From the NCBI GenBank assembly GCA_947498985.1, contig CANMMF010000002.1, positions 62,001 through 126,000 of the forward strand: 64,000 bases of DNA. The letters run 5' to 3'. Every line of letters begins with the position of its first letter. Position 1 is the first letter of the stretch. The DNA is from an uncultured Paracoccaceae bacterium. Lineage in GTDB: Bacteria; Pseudomonadota; Alphaproteobacteria; Rhodobacterales; Rhodobacteraceae. The position numbers were made by a program, and so were the translations under genes. Under the pieces are notes generated by a model. That model did not search any database. It was not told the DNA's origin and saw nothing but the letters and a program-made list of their open reading frames with translations. Positions 60,748 through 64,000 of this stretch are shown piece by piece.

Positions 60748-63700
60748 TTATTCCGCGGGCACGGCCAGGTCGTCGATCTCGCCCAGCGGATGCGGGATCT
60801 TGTCCAGCATCTCTTTCGGGCAGACCTGCAAGAAATGCGCCCTCTCGACATCCCAATGCTGCAGGATATCGCGCGCATGGCGGCTGCCGGTCTCGCCGGC
60901 ATGACGCTCGATCAGGCCTTTCAGCTGCGCCTCCCATTCCGGCACCGTGACCGCACAGGTCACCAGGCTTTCGGGGTTCAGCAAGGCGCGCGCCAGGCCT
61001 TCGGGATCGTAGAGATAGGCCATGCCGCCGGTCATACCCGCGCCGAAATTGGCCCCGATGGGCCCGAGGATCACCGCCACGCCGCCGGTCATGTATTCAC
61101 AACCGTTCGATCCGCAGCCCTCGACCACGACCTTTGCGCCCGAGTTGCGCACGGCGAACCGCTCCCCGGCGCGGCCCGCGGCGAAGAGATGCCCGTCGGT
61201 GGCGCCATATAGCACGGTGTTGCCGATGATCGTGTTCTCGGATGCGGTGAGCGGCGACATCATCGGCGGGCGCACGACGATCAGCCCGCCGCTGAGCCCC
61301 TTGCCCACGTAGTCGTTGGCATCGCCCGACACCTCGAGCTTGAGCCCCGGCGCCGCAAAGGCCCCCAGCGACTGGCCCGCGGAGCCTGTGAGCTTCACAT
61401 GCAGATGGTCGGGCTGCAGCGCGTTGCGCATGCCGAACTTGCGCACGATATGGCTGGAGACCCTTGTGCCCACCGTGCGGTGCGTGTTCTGCACCGCGTA
61501 GCTCAGCTGCATCTTCTCGCCATCCTCGAGAAAGCGCGCGGCGTCGCGCACGATCTCGGCATCCAGCGTGTCGGGCACCGCGTTGCGCGCCTTGTCGCGG
61601 TCATAGACAATCGCGTCCGAGCCATCGACCCGGATCAGCAGCGGGTTGAGGTCGAGATCGTCCAGATGCTCCGACCCGCGGCTGACCTGGCTGAGCAGAT
61701 CCGCCCGGCCGATCACCTCATCGAGCGACCGCGCACCGATGGAGGCGAGTATCTCCCGCACTTCCTGCGCGTAAAAGGTGATCAGGTTCACCACCTTGTC
61801 GGCATTGCCGGTGAATTTCTCGCGCAGTTCGGGATCCTGCGTGCAGACGCCCACGGGGCAGGTGTTGGACTGGCACTGACGCACCATGATGCAGCCCATC
61901 GCAATCAGTGCCGCGGTGCCGATGCCGTATTCCTCGGCCCCCAGCATCGCGGCCATGACGATGTCGCGCCCGGTCCTGAGCCCGCCATCGGTGCGCAGGG
62001 TCACCCTGTCGCGCAGCTTGTTCATGCTCAGCACCTGATGCGCCTCGGTCAGGCCCATTTCCCAGGGCAGCCCGGCATATTTGATCGAGGTCGCAGGCGA
62101 CGCGCCGGTGCCGCCATTATGGCCCGAAATCAGGATGATATCGGCCTTGGCCTTGGCCACACCGGCGGCGATGGTGCCGACACCGCTTGAGGCCACCAGC
62201 TTCACCGTCACCTTGCAGCGCGGGTTGATCTGCTTGAGATCGTAGATCAGCTGCGCCAGATCCTCGATGGAATAGATGTCGTGATGCGGCGGCGGTGAGA
62301 TCAGCGTGACACCCTTGGTCGAGTGCCTGAGCCGCGCGATCAGGTCGGTGACCTTCATGCCCGGCAACTGCCCGCCCTCGCCAGGCTTGGCGCCCTGGGC
62401 GACCTTGATCTCCAGCTCTTCGCAATGGTTGAGGTACTCCGCCGTCACGCCAAAGCGCCCGGAGGCCACCTGCTTGATCTTGGCAGACGGGTTGTCGCCA
62501 TTGGGCTCGGGTACAAAATGCGCCGGATCCTCGCCGCCCTCGCCAGAATCGGATTTCGCGCCGATCCGGTTCATCGCCACGTTCAGCGTCTTGTGCGCTT
62601 CGGGGCTGAGCGCGCCCAGCGACATGCCCGGCGTGACAAAGCGTTTGCGGATGCTGGTGATACTCTCCACCGCTTCCAGCGGGATCGCCTCCCCAAGCGG
62701 TTTGATCGCCAAAAGGTCGCGCAGATGGATCGGCGGATTGGCCATCATTGCCTTGGAATAGGTCTTCCACATCTCGAAGGAGGCGCGGTTGCACGCGGCC
62801 TGCATGAGGTGCATCGACTGCGCACCCCAGGCATGGGTCTCGCCGGACTTGCGCGCCTTGTAGAAGCCGCCGATGGGCAGCACGTCCTGCCCGCCCTTGA
62901 AGCCCAGCTGGTGCACCTCTTCGGCCTTGCGCTGCAAACCGTTGAGACCGATGCCGGAAATCCGGCTGATCATGCCGGGGAAATATTCCGCACACATCGC
63001 CCGGCTCAGACCCACCGCTTCGAAATTCAGACCGCCGCGATAAGAGCTGACAACCGAAATGCCCATCTTTGACATGATCTTGAGCAGACCCTGGTCGATG
63101 GCCTCGCGGTAGCGCGCCACCGCCTCGGTGAGCGATCCGTCCAGCAGACCGCGACTGATCCGGTCCGACAGCGAATCCTCGGCCAGATAGGCGTTGACGA
63201 CCGTGGCCCCCGCGCCGATCAGCACCGCGAAGTAATGCGGGTCGATGCACTCGGCGGAGCGCACGTTGAGCGAGCAGAACGTCCTGAGCCCCTTGCGCGT
63301 GAGATGGCTGTGCACCGCAGAGGTGGCCAGGATCATCGGCATCGCCACCTTGTCGGGCCCGCAATGCTCGTCGGTGAGGTTGATATGCCCGTTGCCGGAA
63401 CGCACGGCGTCCTCCGCCTCCGAGCGGATGCGGCTCAGCGCCTCGCCCAGCGCGCCCTGTCCGGCGGCGGCATCAAAGGTGCAGTCGATCTCCACGCAGG
63501 GTGCGTTGAACTGCTCTTTCAGCGCCTCGAACTGCGCATTGCCGACAAACGGGCTGTCGAGCACCAGGATCTCGGTCTGCGCAGAGCTTTCGTCCAGCAC
63601 GTTCTTGAGATTGCCGAACCGTGTCTTGAGGCTCATCACCCGGTATTCGCGCAGGCTGTCGATGGGCGGGTTGGTGACCTGGCTGAAATTCTGCCGGAAA

Positions 63701-64000
63701 TAATGGCTGAGCGGGCGGTACTTTTTCGACAACACCGCCGATGGCGTGTCGTCGCCCATGCTGGCCAGCGTCTCCTTGCCGTCCTCGCCCATCGGCGCCA
63801 GGATCTGCTCCAGCTCCTCGATGGTGTAGCCCGCGGCGATCTGGCGGCGGCGCAGCTCCGCACCCTCGAAGACCGGCGCTTCGGTGCATGCGGCCAGCAC
63901 GCTGTCAAGCTCGTTGATCTTGCCGACCCACTCGCCGAAAGGCTGGGCCGAGGCCAGCCGGTCCTTCATCTCCACATCGTGGTAAAGCTTGCCATCGGCC
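60748..64000 (-). CDS. gltB: Glutamate synthase large subunit, 5' end beyond the right edge
   Basis: DLAQLIYDLKQINPRCKVTVKLVASSGVGTIAAGVAKAKADIILISGHNGGTGASP; CIMVRQCQSNTCPVGVCTQDPELREKF; frame stays open to 64000 (...DGKLYHDVEMKD). Confidence 0.97.
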   Translation of the reverse strand, partial: ADGKLYHDVEMKDRLASAQPFGEWVGKINELDSVLAACTEAPVFEGAELRRRQIAAGYTIEELEQILAPMGEDGKETLASMGDDTPSAVLSKKYRPLSHYFRQNFSQVTNPPIDSLREYRVMSLKTRFGNLKNVLDESSAQTEILVLDSPFVGNAQFEALKEQFNAPCVEIDCTFDAAAGQGALGEALSRIRSEAEDAVRSGNGHINLTDEHCGPDKVAMPMILATSAVHSHLTRKGLRTFCSLNVRSAECIDPHYFAVLIGAGATVVNAYLAEDSLSDRISRGLLDGSLTEAVARYREAIDQGLLKIMSKMGISVVSSYRGGLNFEAVGLSRAMCAEYFPGMISRISGIGLNGLQRKAEEVHQLGFKGGQDVLPIGGFYKARKSGETHAWGAQSMHLMQAACNRASFEMWKTYSKAMMANPPIHLRDLLAIKPLGEAIPLEAVESITSIRKRFVTPGMSLGALSPEAHKTLNVAMNRIGAKSDSGEGGEDPAHFVPEPNGDNPSAKIKQVASGRFGVTAEYLNHCEELEIKVAQGAKPGEGGQLPGMKVTDLIARLRHSTKGVTLISPPPHHDIYSIEDLAQLIYDLKQINPRCKVTVKLVASSGVGTIAAGVAKAKADIILISGHNGGTGASPATSIKYAGLPWEMGLTEAHQVLSMNKLRDRVTLRTDGGLRTGRDIVMAAMLGAEEYGIGTAALIAMGCIMVRQCQSNTCPVGVCTQDPELREKFTGNADKVVNLITFYAQEVREILASIGARSLDEVIGRADLLSQVSRGSEHLDDLDLNPLLIRVDGSDAIVYDRDKARNAVPDTLDAEIVRDAARFLEDGEKMQLSYAVQNTHRTVGTRVSSHIVRKFGMRNALQPDHLHVKLTGSAGQSLGAFAAPGLKLEVSGDANDYVGKGLSGGLIVVRPPMMSPLTASENTIIGNTVLYGATDGHLFAAGRAGERFAVRNSGAKVVVEGCGSNGCEYMTGGVAVILGPIGANFGAGMTGGMAYLYDPEGLARALLNPESLVTCAVTVPEWEAQLKGLIERHAGETGSRHARDILQHWDVERAHFLQVCPKEMLDKIPHPLGEIDDLAVPAE

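Overview
The window is a GC-rich alphaproteobacterial chromosome segment. Gene content and protein motifs fit the Rhodobacteraceae/Roseobacter group (inference from the sequence, no search run). It has two parts. (1) Positions 1 to ~11.2 kb are an accessory, island-like segment. It carries a serine resolvase, a winged-helix/alpha-beta-hydrolase fusion, a short catalytic-domain-only tyrosine recombinase, a divergent MarR / four-gene operon (two membrane proteins including an HxxEE type, an Acg/nitroreductase-like Tat protein, a DUF6653-like protein) and a membrane-anchored pentapeptide-repeat protein. Four copies of a ~125-bp intergenic repeat, all in the same orientation, punctuate these gene modules. 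(2) From ~11.25 kb to the end is ordinary chromosomal backbone: a likely methylsuccinyl-CoA dehydrogenase, lepB-rnc-era-DUF1491-recO-pgsA-moaD-moaE, glnK-amtB, a class A PBP, mlaC/mlaA, a type I secretion ABC/HlyD pair, fadH, msrA/msrB, queG, mtgA and the 3' part of gltB running off the right edge. The backbone also contains a degenerate IS5-family remnant with recognisable imperfect terminal inverted repeats (~43155-43932) that appears to interrupt a small secreted-protein gene. Several short dispersed repeat or REP-like families are also present. I saw no CRISPR array, rRNA or tRNA. No clearly novel defence or biosynthetic system can be proven from sequence alone. The most interesting candidate is the repeat-punctuated accessory segment with its minimal tyrosine recombinase.
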